Positions 18,871-27,008 of a stretch of 64,000 nt of DNA are shown in pieces. The notes under the pieces are model-generated. The model saw only the letters and a program-made list of their open reading frames with translations. It was not told where the DNA came from and did not search any database. Numbering within the stretch: position 1 is the first letter of the stretch; every line of letters begins with the position of its first letter. The translations under genes and the position numbers were made by a program. Origin of the DNA: Ruegeria atlantica (GTDB taxonomy: Bacteria > Pseudomonadota > Alphaproteobacteria > Rhodobacterales > Rhodobacteraceae); the NCBI RefSeq assembly GCF_013032005.1, contig NZ_WQBE01000007.1:62001-126000 (forward strand). Reading direction: 5' to 3'.

Positions 18871-18934
18871 TCCATAGCGGGGCGGTCGCAGGGCTGCCCC
18901 CTACTCTTTCCCTATCCTACAAACGAGACCTTTC

Positions 18935-20272
18935 ATGACACAGAGATTGCTTCGCGGTCGTCTGCTGACCTTTCATCGCGAACCCCTAAGCGGCGAAGAT
19001 TCCGGCGCGTATACCTATCTTGAGGACGGCGCCCTGCTGATCCAGGACGGAATCATTCAGGATACCGGACCCTTCGCCGAGATCAGCGCGAAAGCCGGGG
19101 ATGTGCCTGTGACAGACCATCGCCCACACCTTATGATGGCCGGGTTTATCGACACGCATATTCACTTCCCCCAAGTGCAGGTGATCGCCTCATGGGGCGC
19201 ACAGCTTTTGGACTGGCTCAACAATTACACCTTCCCGGAAGAAACCCGTTTTGCCTCGGATGCACACAGCGCGAACATGGCCCGGGCATTCTACGATCAG
19301 CTCGTCACGCATGGCACCACGACCGCGGTGGCCTATTGCTCGGTCCACAAAACCTCGGCGGATGCGTTTTTTACTGAAGCGACCAGACGAAACATGCGCA
19401 TGCTTGGCGGTAAGGTCCTGATGGACCGCAATGCGCCAGAAGGTCTGCAGGACACGCCGCAAACCGGGTACGATGACACCAAGGCGCTGATTGCGGACTG
19501 GCATGGCAAGGGCCGCAACGGCTATGTCATCACACCTCGGTTCGCGATCACATCGACGCCGGAACAGATGGCCATGGCGCAGTCCTTGGCGCAGGAGCAT
19601 CCGGATTGTCACATCCAGACGCATCTGTCGGAAAACAAAGATGAGATTGCCTTTACCAAGCAGCTTTATCCGCAGGCGCGCGATTATCTGGATGTCTACC
19701 AATCCTTTGGTCTGCTGGGGCAAAAGACTCTGTTGGGGCACTCGATCCATCTTGAGGCACGCGAGATCGACGCGCTTGCAGAAACCGGTGCACATCCCGT
19801 GTTTTGCCCGACCTCGAACCTGTTCCTGGGCAGCGGCCTCTTTGATCATGGCGGGCTGAGCGCGCGCGGTATCTCGAACGGGATCGCAACGGATGTCGGT
19901 GCTGGCACCAGCTACTCGATGCTGCAAACCTTGAACGAAGGGTACAAGATTCTGCAATTGCAAGGGCTGGCTCTGCATCCCCTGCAGGCCTTCCACTGGG
20001 CTACGCGCGGTAATGCCTGCGTTCTGGGTCTGGAAGACAAAATCGGAAACCTCGACCCCGGAACCGAGGCGGATGTCGTTGTTCTGAACGCCCGCAGCAC
20101 CCCCGCCATGGCCCTGCGTATGGATCGCGTTGGCAGTCTTGCAGAAGAATTGTTCGTCCTGCAGATGATGGGAGACGATCGCGCTGTTGAAGAGGTCTAT
20201 GTATCAGGTACGCCCAGCAAATCTGTGACCGGCCAAACCTCCGAAACCAACTTTGCGTTCGATCCCGCGTAA
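18935..20272 (+). CDS. guaD: Guanine deaminase
   Basis: Deaminates guanine to xanthine, feeding xanthine dehydrogenase. 445 aa, amidohydrolase-superfamily barrel with the zinc-binding GFIDTHIHFPQ motif, and the HLSENKDE, LGHSIHL and CPTSNLFLGSG blocks characteristic of GuaD. It is downstream of the permease with a 64-bp gap, probably in the same operon as xdhABC. The pair CPTSNLFLGSGLF and DVGAGTSYSML distinguishes it from chlorohydrolase relatives. Confidence 0.93.
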   Translation: MTQRLLRGRLLTFHREPLSGEDSGAYTYLEDGALLIQDGIIQDTGPFAEISAKAGDVPVTDHRPHLMMAGFIDTHIHFPQVQVIASWGAQLLDWLNNYTFPEETRFASDAHSANMARAFYDQLVTHGTTTAVAYCSVHKTSADAFFTEATRRNMRMLGGKVLMDRNAPEGLQDTPQTGYDDTKALIADWHGKGRNGYVITPRFAITSTPEQMAMAQSLAQEHPDCHIQTHLSENKDEIAFTKQLYPQARDYLDVYQSFGLLGQKTLLGHSIHLEAREIDALAETGAHPVFCPTSNLFLGSGLFDHGGLSARGISNGIATDVGAGTSYSMLQTLNEGYKILQLQGLALHPLQAFHWATRGNACVLGLEDKIGNLDPGTEADVVVLNARSTPAMALRMDRVGSLAEELFVLQMMGDDRAVEEVYVSGTPSKSVTGQTSETNFAFDPA

Positions 20273-20290
20273 ATAATAACTGACCTGTGT

Positions 20291-20320
20291 TTGGCCGCTC
20301 CGTAACCGGTTAACGGCCAA
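20291..20320 (+). terminator. Possible terminator hairpin after guaD
   Basis: Stem TTGGCCG/CGGCCAA (20291-20297 with 20314-20320), with the palindrome AACCGGTT inside the loop. No T-tract follows, so it may be a weak terminator or an mRNA-end structure. Confidence 0.4.
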
Positions 20321-20437
20321 GCATTTCAACGAACTGCCGGTGCAGCCCGGTGCGGCCCGGCGCAACTAACGATCCTTTCCGCTTTCCATCATTACTAACC
20401 GAGATCGGGTTTTCACCGCTCTCAGTTCGAAAATAAA

Positions 20438-20487
20438 TTGTCATGGTTGACAAAGTATATTTCTCGCTTATTTGTCATTCGTGACAA
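20438..20487. promoter_or_regulatory. Twin TetR operators upstream of the Rieske operon
   Basis: Two copies of the same palindrome TTGTCA-N4-TGACAA (20438-20453 and 20472-20487) with centres 34 bp apart, immediately before the TetR gene. A TTGACA hexamer at 20447-20452 overlaps the first copy and could be the -35 box. Autorepression of the whole operon is the natural reading. Confidence 0.75.
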
Positions 20488-20501
20488 TAAACGAGATCCT
20501 G

Positions 20502-21092
20502 ATGCCCAGACCTTCGCTAAAAGACCAAAGATCGCACGAAATACTCGACGCCTATCTAACCTGCGTGGCGCGGTTCGGGCTGGAAGGCGCGACCCAGGCG
20601 CGGATCGCCGATGAAGCCGGCGTCAAGCGACCGCTCTTACGCCATTACCTTGGAAACAAGGACGAAATGATAACCGCACTGGCCGAATACGTGATTGCCG
20701 GATTTACCGCGTCATTGGACGGTTTGCGTCAGGCTTTGCCAGACACGGCGACACCTTCGGATCTGGTGGACACCTTGTTTTCCGAAGATAGCGGAACCGA
20801 TCCACGGCTGATGCTGGCCTATCAGGCACTGGTCACCACAGTGCCCGATCGCCCCGATCTGCGCCAAGGTCTGATGGACAGCCTCACGGATTTCTTCGAC
20901 GTGGTCGAAGCAATCCTGCGGCGCGCGGCCCCAATGGCACCAGACGCAACCTTACGCGCAGCAACACAGGGCATTTCGGCAATCTTTGTCAGTATGGACG
21001 CCCTGTCCCCGCTGGACCCGCCCGAAGCATGGCGCGCCGAATTGAAACTGGCCGCCTCTCTGCTGGCATCGACACTGGAGGCTAAAGTATGA
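20502..21092 (+). CDS. TetR-family transcriptional regulator heading the Rieske operon
   Basis: 196 aa from the ATG at 20502 (GAG seven bases ahead). A longer reading from a TTG would begin inside the second operator. The N-terminal helix-turn-helix is clear (ATQARIADEAGVKRPLLRHYLGNKDEM), followed by a helical ligand domain. It is the first gene of a five-gene run, and its stop overlaps the start of the next gene (ATGA). The two palindromes upstream are probably its binding sites. The inducer is presumably the substrate of the Rieske enzyme, which is unknown. Confidence 0.88.
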   Translation: MPRPSLKDQRSHEILDAYLTCVARFGLEGATQARIADEAGVKRPLLRHYLGNKDEMITALAEYVIAGFTASLDGLRQALPDTATPSDLVDTLFSEDSGTDPRLMLAYQALVTTVPDRPDLRQGLMDSLTDFFDVVEAILRRAAPMAPDATLRAATQGISAIFVSMDALSPLDPPEAWRAELKLAASLLASTLEAKV

Positions 21093-21352
21093 CCCCGACG
21101 CGAACGGTGAACTACATTGCCCTGCCCATCCTGCTGGTAGCCACTGTGTTTGGTCTCTACTGGGTTTGGGGGCTGCTCTTTGTCTGGTGGATCGTCCCAA
21201 CCATCATGAACAGACAAGCCTTTCTGGTGTTCGAAATCAACCGCGACGATGACCCGGTTCTGTACTGGGCCATCGTCGGCCTCTGGGCTGTGCTGGGTCT
21301 GATGATGATCGCCGCCAGCCTGTTTCCCCAATATGCCCATCTTCTTGCCTGA
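21089..21352 (+). CDS. Small membrane protein of the Rieske operon
   Basis: 87 aa with two predicted membrane helices: a long Trp-rich one at about 10-40 (LPILLVATVFGLYWVWGLL) and one at about 58-80 (YWAIVGLWAVLGLMMIAASLF). The start overlaps the TetR stop, and the Rieske gene follows after 9 bp, so it is cotranscribed. I do not recognise a family. It could assist transport of the substrate or anchor the oxygenase system, but this is a guess from operon context. Confidence 0.7.
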   Translation: MTPTRTVNYIALPILLVATVFGLYWVWGLLFVWWIVPTIMNRQAFLVFEINRDDDPVLYWAIVGLWAVLGLMMIAASLFPQYAHLLA

Positions 21353-21361
21353 GGTACTCTG

Positions 21362-22513
21362 ATGACCAAAATGTATCACCATCTACCGGTTGAAGCTTAC
21401 ACCTCGCAGGACTGGTTCGACCGCGAACAGCGCCAGATCTTCTCGCGCACTTGGCGTTTTGCCGGGCTGGTCGAAGATATCGAAGGACCGGGCCATTACC
21501 TGTCGGTTCAGGCCGGGCTGAACAATCTGTTCATCGTCATGGGGCGCGATCACCGGCTGCGCGCCTTTCACAACATCTGCCGGCATCGGGGTACCCAGTT
21601 GATCCGCGCGGTCGGCAAGACACAAAAAGCGCTGACCTGCCCTTATCACGACTGGACCTATGATCTTGAGGGCAACTTGATCTCGGTCCCGGATGAGGCC
21701 TCTGAATTTCCCGGCGGCGTCGACAAATCCTGCCTTGGCCTCAAACCGGCCAGCGTGGATGTCTGGCGCGGGATGCTGTTCGTGCATCCGGACCCTGACG
21801 CCCCCACCCTTGCCGAATGGTTCGGAGAGGTCGATCCCCTGTTGGGCCCGCACAAGCCCGAGGAACTGGTCGAGTATACCGACGGGCGCAACAGCTATGA
21901 AATCAAGGCCAACTGGAAGATCGTTGTCGAGAATTACATCGACGTCTACCACTTGAGCCATCTGCATTCGAATACGCTGCATATGTATGACCATGCCAAG
22001 GCGGAATACGGATGGAAGGGGCCGCATTACCACTTTTGGGAACCCCCGTCCGAGGCCTACGCGAAGGACCACGAAGCCAAACTTCCGATGCCGCGTGTGA
22101 TCGCTGAACCTCATACCGGTGCGTGGGTTCCTATGCTGTTTCCCGGCATTGGTATCGGGGCCAGCGAAGAAAGCTGGAATCTGTTCATCATCACACCGTT
22201 GGCCCCCGATCTGACACGGATCGAGAACCGCACAAAGGTTGCCAACGCTTCGAACTGGGAGTTCCAGAAGCAACAGTGGAAAAGCGCGGGCTTTTGGAGG
22301 GATTTTGGCGGCCCAAAATATCAAGGCGACGATGCAGCAGGCGCAGATGATCCGATGGCATCGGGCGATTTCACGACCGAAGATATCTATGCCTGCGAAC
22401 AGCAACAGAAATCGCTGAAAAGTCCGTATCTGGAAATCGGCCCCGCTGGGATTGGCGAAAGCCCGATCACGCAGCACCAGAAAGTGGTGCTGGATTTCAT
22501 GCAAGACAGCTGA
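21362..22513 (+). CDS. Rieske non-heme iron oxygenase, alpha subunit
   Basis: 383-aa terminal oxygenase. The N-terminal Rieske domain binds [2Fe-2S] through CRHRGTQLI and CPYHDWTYD (C-x-H ... C-x2-H). The C-terminal catalytic domain has the mononuclear iron motif NYIDVYHLSHLH, with a carboxylate expected further downstream. Overall form resembles single-component-oxygenase types such as those acting on quaternary amines, aromatic acids or methylxanthines. The substrate cannot be read from the sequence. Its partner reductase is at 23018-24076. Confidence 0.9.
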   Translation: MTKMYHHLPVEAYTSQDWFDREQRQIFSRTWRFAGLVEDIEGPGHYLSVQAGLNNLFIVMGRDHRLRAFHNICRHRGTQLIRAVGKTQKALTCPYHDWTYDLEGNLISVPDEASEFPGGVDKSCLGLKPASVDVWRGMLFVHPDPDAPTLAEWFGEVDPLLGPHKPEELVEYTDGRNSYEIKANWKIVVENYIDVYHLSHLHSNTLHMYDHAKAEYGWKGPHYHFWEPPSEAYAKDHEAKLPMPRVIAEPHTGAWVPMLFPGIGIGASEESWNLFIITPLAPDLTRIENRTKVANASNWEFQKQQWKSAGFWRDFGGPKYQGDDAAGADDPMASGDFTTEDIYACEQQQKSLKSPYLEIGPAGIGESPITQHQKVVLDFMQDS

Positions 22514-22531
22514 ATGCCCTGGAGATTGATC

Positions 22532-23005
22532 ATGAAACCAATCCAAGCCACCCTGATCGGAGTTGCGCTTGCATCGGCTCTGGTGCTGACGGCGCAAGCT
22601 GACGCACCGGAAGACATTGCCGCGCGTATCCTACAAGCGCAGGATGAACAAAGCCTGCTTGCCACCTGGAGCGATTGGCACCCCGATGCCACGCATCAGA
22701 TCATCCTCAAATACGGGATGGGGCAGCCGGACGACGTGTTCTCGTACCGTGTCGGGGATGACACCGACGCGGAAGACCCCGAGATCGCGAAGGCGTTGGA
22801 AGGTTACTCAGAAACAGCCCGATCAGCGCCCGTGATTTCATCGCACACCGAGGATGGCGTGTCGCACGTCACCGCCGTGACCGATGTCGATTATGATTGG
22901 CAGGGATACAGCGGCAGAATGCGTCAGACAGACAACTTTGTCTTTGCGCCTTATCTTGGCGGGACGGTGATCCAGTCCTTGACCACGACCTATGATTACC
23001 GATGA
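22532..23005 (+). CDS. Exported protein of unknown function in the Rieske operon
   Basis: 157 aa with a Sec signal peptide (about residues 1-23, IGVALASALVLTAQA). The mature part is about 134 aa, acidic, without cysteines. Its length and mixed alpha/beta look fit an NTF2-like or SnoaL-like fold, but I have no diagnostic motif. ATG at 22532 has GGAG upstream; an upstream ATG at 22514 lacks one. It sits between the oxygenase and reductase genes. An exported member between two cytoplasmic redox partners is odd and suggests that the substrate is met in the periplasm. Confidence 0.75.
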   Translation: MKPIQATLIGVALASALVLTAQADAPEDIAARILQAQDEQSLLATWSDWHPDATHQIILKYGMGQPDDVFSYRVGDDTDAEDPEIAKALEGYSETARSAPVISSHTEDGVSHVTAVTDVDYDWQGYSGRMRQTDNFVFAPYLGGTVIQSLTTTYDYR

Positions 23006-23017
23006 CGGGACCTTGTT

Positions 23018-24076
23018 ATGCAACGTGACTTTCATACCCTGACCGTGTCCGACACTCGCCGAGAGATCGGCGGCGCGGCCACCAGTGTAACTTTCGACGT
23101 CCCGCCCGATCTGACCGATCTGTTTCAATGGACGGCCGGGCAACATCTGACGCTCAGGTTTCAGATTGCCGGTGCGGAGCAAAGGCGCAGCTATACCATC
23201 TCCAACCCGCCGGGATCTGCGCTACGCATCACGGTCAAGCGCGTAAAGGATGGGATCGTTTCCAACCACATAGGCGACACCCTGTCGCCCGGTGACACGG
23301 TCGAAGTTATGCCCCCATTCGGGCATTTCACATTACAGACCGGGGCCCTGAAACGCCGCACCCACTATTTCTTTGGAGCCGGCAGCGGTATCACGCCGCT
23401 TTACGCGATGATCAATTCCGTTCTGACCGATGAACCCCATTCTTCGGCCCATCTGGTCTTTGGCAATGCCAATGCGAACAGCATCATTTTCCAGGATGAG
23501 CTTGAGCAGTTGCTGGAACAACATCCGAACCAGTTCACCCTACGCCATGTCCTGTCGCACCCCTCCATGCTCAGCTGGTTTTCACCGTGGCGCACAGGGC
23601 GGTTGGACGCAGATGTCATTCAGGCGGCAATCACTGAAACGCCTCCGGTGGCGCAAGACACTCACTATTGGATCTGCGGCCCCGGCAGTATGAATACGGA
23701 TATCCGGGCGGCGCTGCGGAATCTGGATGTGCCAGACGATCGCATCCACATGGAAAGCTTCGGCGGAGACGCCCAAGACGACCTGAGCGAACCCGGCATG
23801 GCCGCAACCGCCCGGATCAGGCTTGACGGCAAGGTCTCGGAGGTGCCTGTTGCTGCTGGGCAAACCCTCCTTGACGCGGCGATTGCAGCCGGTCTGAACC
23901 CACCGTTCAGCTGCCAATCCGGTGTGTGTGGTGCCTGCGTTGCCCAGCTTGAGGACGGCGCCGTTCATATGCGCAATCGGATGGCTCTGGAGGATCGTGA
24001 CGTCGAGAAGGGGTTGATCCTGTGCTGTCAAAGCGTCGCGACACAAAAGGAGCTGTCCCTGCGGTTCGAAGATTAG
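23018..24076 (+). CDS. Rieske oxygenase reductase (FAD, NAD(P)H, C-terminal 2Fe-2S)
   Basis: 352-aa class of reductase with the order FAD domain (RRSYTISNPPG), NAD(P) domain (FFGAGSGITPLYAMI, WICGPGSM) and plant-type ferredoxin at the C terminus (CQSGVCGACVA with a later Cys in LCCQS). It transfers electrons from NAD(P)H to the Rieske oxygenase. The layout is that of phenylacetyl-CoA epoxidase or carnitine/betaine oxygenase reductases. It is the last gene of the operon, convergent with the gene at 24108. Confidence 0.92.
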   Translation: MQRDFHTLTVSDTRREIGGAATSVTFDVPPDLTDLFQWTAGQHLTLRFQIAGAEQRRSYTISNPPGSALRITVKRVKDGIVSNHIGDTLSPGDTVEVMPPFGHFTLQTGALKRRTHYFFGAGSGITPLYAMINSVLTDEPHSSAHLVFGNANANSIIFQDELEQLLEQHPNQFTLRHVLSHPSMLSWFSPWRTGRLDADVIQAAITETPPVAQDTHYWICGPGSMNTDIRAALRNLDVPDDRIHMESFGGDAQDDLSEPGMAATARIRLDGKVSEVPVAAGQTLLDAAIAAGLNPPFSCQSGVCGACVAQLEDGAVHMRNRMALEDRDVEKGLILCCQSVATQKELSLRFED

Positions 24077-24107
24077 GTCAAGTCAGGGCGTTTTGACGTA
24101 ACCCACC

Positions 24108-24641
24108 TTACTTGAACGTCAGATCAGGTGCGTCGCGCGTGACGTTTTGCGTGCGGCTTTTACCAGCTTGATCAACCCGCACGGCCAGCTTTTCGGCCGT
24201 CGGGAAACGTTCGAAATATGCAAAGTGGATAGCCTCAATTACGTCGATATTCTTGCATCTTATCAGGTATTCAGCTTGAAATTCGTTTGTGTCATCACCA
24301 TCCGTCCGTGTGGTGTCTGTGTCTTGCCCCAAACCTATGGCCGAAAGTGTGACATTGGCCATCGCGGCAAAACACTCGGCCTCTTCGGGCACAACAAACA
24401 ACTCCAGAGGCTTGGACAGGTCGGAAATGGCGACGGCAATAGAGTCCCGCCCTTCATCGTTTTGTGCAGGCTTCTCGGTGCCAAGAATGCCGGCGGCGGG
24501 GACTGCCAGTGACAAGGTGAACTCGGCCCCGGAAACCACAATGTCCAGATCACCCGCGGCATGATCCTGCGCGACAGCGGTATGAGCCTGCGACACAAAA
24601 ACCGCAGAGATCAGGATCAGGGCGAAAGCTGCGCTTTTCAT
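24108..24641 (-). CDS. Exported protein of unknown function
   Basis: 177 aa with a Sec signal peptide (about residues 1-25, ALILISAVFVSQAHTAVAQ). The mature part has two cysteines that could form a disulfide (EECFAAM and LIRCKNID). I do not recognise a family. It is transcribed toward the Rieske operon end and away from the iron genes, so neither context informs its role. Confidence 0.65.
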   Translation of the reverse strand: MKSAAFALILISAVFVSQAHTAVAQDHAAGDLDIVVSGAEFTLSLAVPAAGILGTEKPAQNDEGRDSIAVAISDLSKPLELFVVPEEAECFAAMANVTLSAIGLGQDTDTTRTDGDDTNEFQAEYLIRCKNIDVIEAIHFAYFERFPTAEKLAVRVDQAGKSRTQNVTRDAPDLTFK

Positions 24642-24876
24642 AAACAGGCACCACTAAACAAAGAATCACCCGGATTATTCTAATATGTTTCAAATCCCGT
24701 GCAATCTTGGCCCCACGCATCGCGCCCCACCAGTATTGGGGAGTATCGGGGTGACCAATATTATCCGACTATAAAACTCAGGTTGACATAGGTGACTAAT
24801 TAACTCAGTTAATACATCATACGCGCCACATAACCGGCGTATGAAAACCTTTTTCTGACTGGAAAGTGTCACCCCC
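24642..24876. promoter_or_regulatory. Promoter region of the imelysin operon with an iron-box-like site
   Basis: AT-rich 235-bp divergent region. At 24793-24807 lies TGACTAATTAACTCA, a TGA-N9-TCA element like those bound by Rrf2-type iron regulators (RirA/IscR). It shares the 9-mer ACTAATTAA with the palindrome before the Bfd-like gene (26241-26257). Binding by an iron regulator is an inference. Confidence 0.5.
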
Positions 24877-26148
24877 ATGACCCGATTTTTCACCGCCACC
24901 AGCATCCTTACAATTGGTGCTGCCTCCGCAGCTTTTGCAGCTAACGCACCCTCGAAAGCCGAAGTTCTGAATACCTACGCAAACATCGCCGAAGCCAAAT
25001 ATGACGATAGCCTGATCGCTGCCAAAGCGCTGCAAGAGGCCGTAGACGCCCTGATCGCCGACCCATCCGATGCCACCCTGAACGCGGCCCGCGCCGCCTG
25101 GGTCGCCGCGCGCGTGCCCTATCAACAGACCGAGGTCTACCGCTTTGGAAACGCCATCGTTGATGACTGGGAAGGCAAAGTGAACGCCTGGCCGCTGGAC
25201 GAAGGCCTGATCGATTATGTCGATGCCTCCTATGGCGGACCCACTGATGAAAACGAGTTTGCCGCGCTGAACGTGATTGCCAATCCAAGCTTTGAGTTGT
25301 CGGGCGACGCCATCGACGCCAGCGAAATCACCCCCGAACTGCTGGGCGAAACCCTGCACGAGGCTGACGGGATCGAGGCAAACGTCGCCACCGGCTACCA
25401 CGCCATCGAATTTCTGCTGTGGGGTCAGGACCTGAACGGTCACGGCGCGGGCGCGGGCAATCGCCCGCATACCGATTATGTTCAAGGTGACGCATGCACC
25501 GGCGGCAATTGTGATCGCCGCGCCCAATATCTGAGCGCCGCGACCGCCCTGCTGGTCAACGATCTGGAATGGATGGCCGCACAATGGGCCGAAGGTGGTG
25601 AGGCGCGTGCTGCACTGAACGCGAATGAAACCGCTGGCGTCAGCGCGATCCTAACCGGCATGGGCTCGCTGTCCTATGGCGAGCAAGCAGGTGAACGTAT
25701 GCGCCTTGGCTTGATGCTGAACGACCCCGAGGAAGAACATGATTGCTTCTCGGACAACACCCACAACAGCCACTACTACGACGGCTTGGGCATTCAGAAC
25801 GTGTATCTGGGCAGCTATACCCGCATCGACGGCACCCCGGTTTCGGGCGCTTCGCTGTCGGACTTGGTGATCTCGTCCGATCCGTCGCTGGACGCCGAGA
25901 TGAAGGTCAAGCTGGCCAATACCATGCAGGCCCTGGGCCGTCTGAAGTCGACCGCCGAGGCCGGTTTCGCCTATGACCAGATGCTGGAACGCGGCAATGA
26001 GGGCGGCGAGCAACTGATCATGGGCGGCGTCAACGGTCTGGTCGATCAGACCAAAACGATCGAGCGTATCGTGACCGCTCTGGAACTGGATCAGATCGAG
26101 TTCGAAGGCTCCGACAGCCTAGATAACCCTGACGCGGTTTTCCACTAA
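24877..26148 (+). CDS. Imelysin family iron-regulated protein (M75)
   Basis: 423-aa periplasmic protein with a signal peptide (MTRFFTATSILTIGAASAAFA). It has the imelysin GYHAIEFLLWGQD block, which contains the conserved GxHxxE motif of peptidase family M75. Members such as IrpA and the EfeO domain take part in iron acquisition and are generally not proven peptidases. The second half repeats the helical imelysin fold, and acidic clusters near EEEHDCFSDNTHNSHYYDG may bind metal. A hairpin follows, and the next imelysin lies at 28513. Confidence 0.9.
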   Translation: MTRFFTATSILTIGAASAAFAANAPSKAEVLNTYANIAEAKYDDSLIAAKALQEAVDALIADPSDATLNAARAAWVAARVPYQQTEVYRFGNAIVDDWEGKVNAWPLDEGLIDYVDASYGGPTDENEFAALNVIANPSFELSGDAIDASEITPELLGETLHEADGIEANVATGYHAIEFLLWGQDLNGHGAGAGNRPHTDYVQGDACTGGNCDRRAQYLSAATALLVNDLEWMAAQWAEGGEARAALNANETAGVSAILTGMGSLSYGEQAGERMRLGLMLNDPEEEHDCFSDNTHNSHYYDGLGIQNVYLGSYTRIDGTPVSGASLSDLVISSDPSLDAEMKVKLANTMQALGRLKSTAEAGFAYDQMLERGNEGGEQLIMGGVNGLVDQTKTIERIVTALELDQIEFEGSDSLDNPDAVFH

Positions 26149-26163
26149 GCAAACCCCGGATCT

Positions 26164-26187
26164 GGGGCGTGCGCAAATTCACGCCCC
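26164..26187 (+). terminator. Likely terminator after the first imelysin gene
   Basis: Perfect 8-bp stem GGGGCGTG/CACGCCCC with an 8-nt loop, followed by CGGCTTTCC. The short T-run makes it only a probable terminator. Confidence 0.5.
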
Positions 26188-26240
26188 CGGCTTTCCTGTC
26201 ACGCAAAATTGTGACTTGCAGCTGGACCCGAAACAAATAA

Positions 26241-26257
26241 CTTACTAATTAAGTAAG
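26241..26257. promoter_or_regulatory. Iron-box-like palindrome before the Bfd-like gene
   Basis: CTTACT-AATTA-AGTAAG, a perfect inverted repeat 24 bp before the Bfd-like start. It shares ACTAATTAA with the site at 24793-24807, and both precede iron genes. It is a candidate iron-regulator operator of the Rrf2 type. Confidence 0.55.
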
Positions 26258-26281
26258 AAATCTATCGAGCACAGATTCGCT

Positions 26282-26575
26282 ATGATCGTATGTCACTGCA
26301 CAAATATAACTGACCATGATATCCGCGCCGCGATCGATTGGATGCGGACAGCAGATGCACACACGATCATCACCCCCGGCAAGGTCTACCACGCCCTTGG
26401 AAAATCGGCGGATTGTGGCGGCTGCATGCCGCTTTTTCTGGACACAATGCGATCGAACGATAATCTGGAAGTCCCCATGCAGCTCCGTGCCCTACGCACC
26501 AGAGCAACTCAGGAGAAAGCAGATGAAGGGCAACCCCAAGGTAATAGAATACCTCAACAAATCTCTGCGGCATGA
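26282..26575 (+). CDS. bfd: Bacterioferritin-associated ferredoxin-like protein
   Basis: 97-aa protein with the BFD-type [2Fe-2S] site: C4, C6 (CHC) and C45, C48 (CGGC). In known systems Bfd docks on bacterioferritin and passes electrons to release stored iron. It is longer than the roughly 64-aa E. coli form, with a spacer longer by seven residues between the Cys pairs and a C-terminal tail of about 40 residues. The tail is encoded in DNA that overlaps the start of bfr by 53 bp in another frame. Confidence 0.85.
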   Translation: MIVCHCTNITDHDIRAAIDWMRTADAHTIITPGKVYHALGKSADCGGCMPLFLDTMRSNDNLEVPMQLRALRTRATQEKADEGQPQGNRIPQQISAA

Positions 26576-27008
26576 GCTGACAGCCGTCAGCCAGTACTGG
26601 CTCCATTACCGCCTGCAGGAAGATTGGGGCCTTGGCCACATGGCCAAGAAAAGCCGTGAAGAATCCATCGAAGAGATGGGGCATGCCGACAAGCTAATCG
26701 AACGGATCATCTTTCTGGAAGGCCATCCCAACCTGCAGAAACTGGACCCGCTGAGAATTGGTCAGAACCCCAAGGAAACACTGGAATGCGACCTGGCAGC
26801 CGAGCAGGACGCGCGCGCGTTGTACGTAGAAGCGCGGGATTACTGTAGAGAAGCACAAGACTATGCCTCTATGTCGCTGTTCGAAGAATTGATCCGCGAT
26901 GAAGAAAGTCATATCGACTTTTTGGAAACGCAGCTCGACCTGTACGAAAGGATTGGCGACGCCAATTATGCGCAACTCAACGCATCGAAAATGGACGAGG
27001 GCGAGTAG
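26523..27008 (+). CDS. bfr: Bacterioferritin
   Basis: 161-aa iron-storage subunit that forms a 24-mer with intersubunit heme. All canonical residues are at their standard positions: diiron ligands E18, E51, H54, E94, E127 and H130, and the heme ligand M52. The frame is open further upstream, but ATG 26523 has AGGAG seven bases ahead and gives the standard numbering. It overlaps the bfd-like gene by 53 bp, and the DUF1111 gene start may overlap its 3' end. Confidence 0.95.
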   Translation: MKGNPKVIEYLNKSLRHELTAVSQYWLHYRLQEDWGLGHMAKKSREESIEEMGHADKLIERIIFLEGHPNLQKLDPLRIGQNPKETLECDLAAEQDARALYVEARDYCREAQDYASMSLFEELIRDEESHIDFLETQLDLYERIGDANYAQLNASKMDEGE

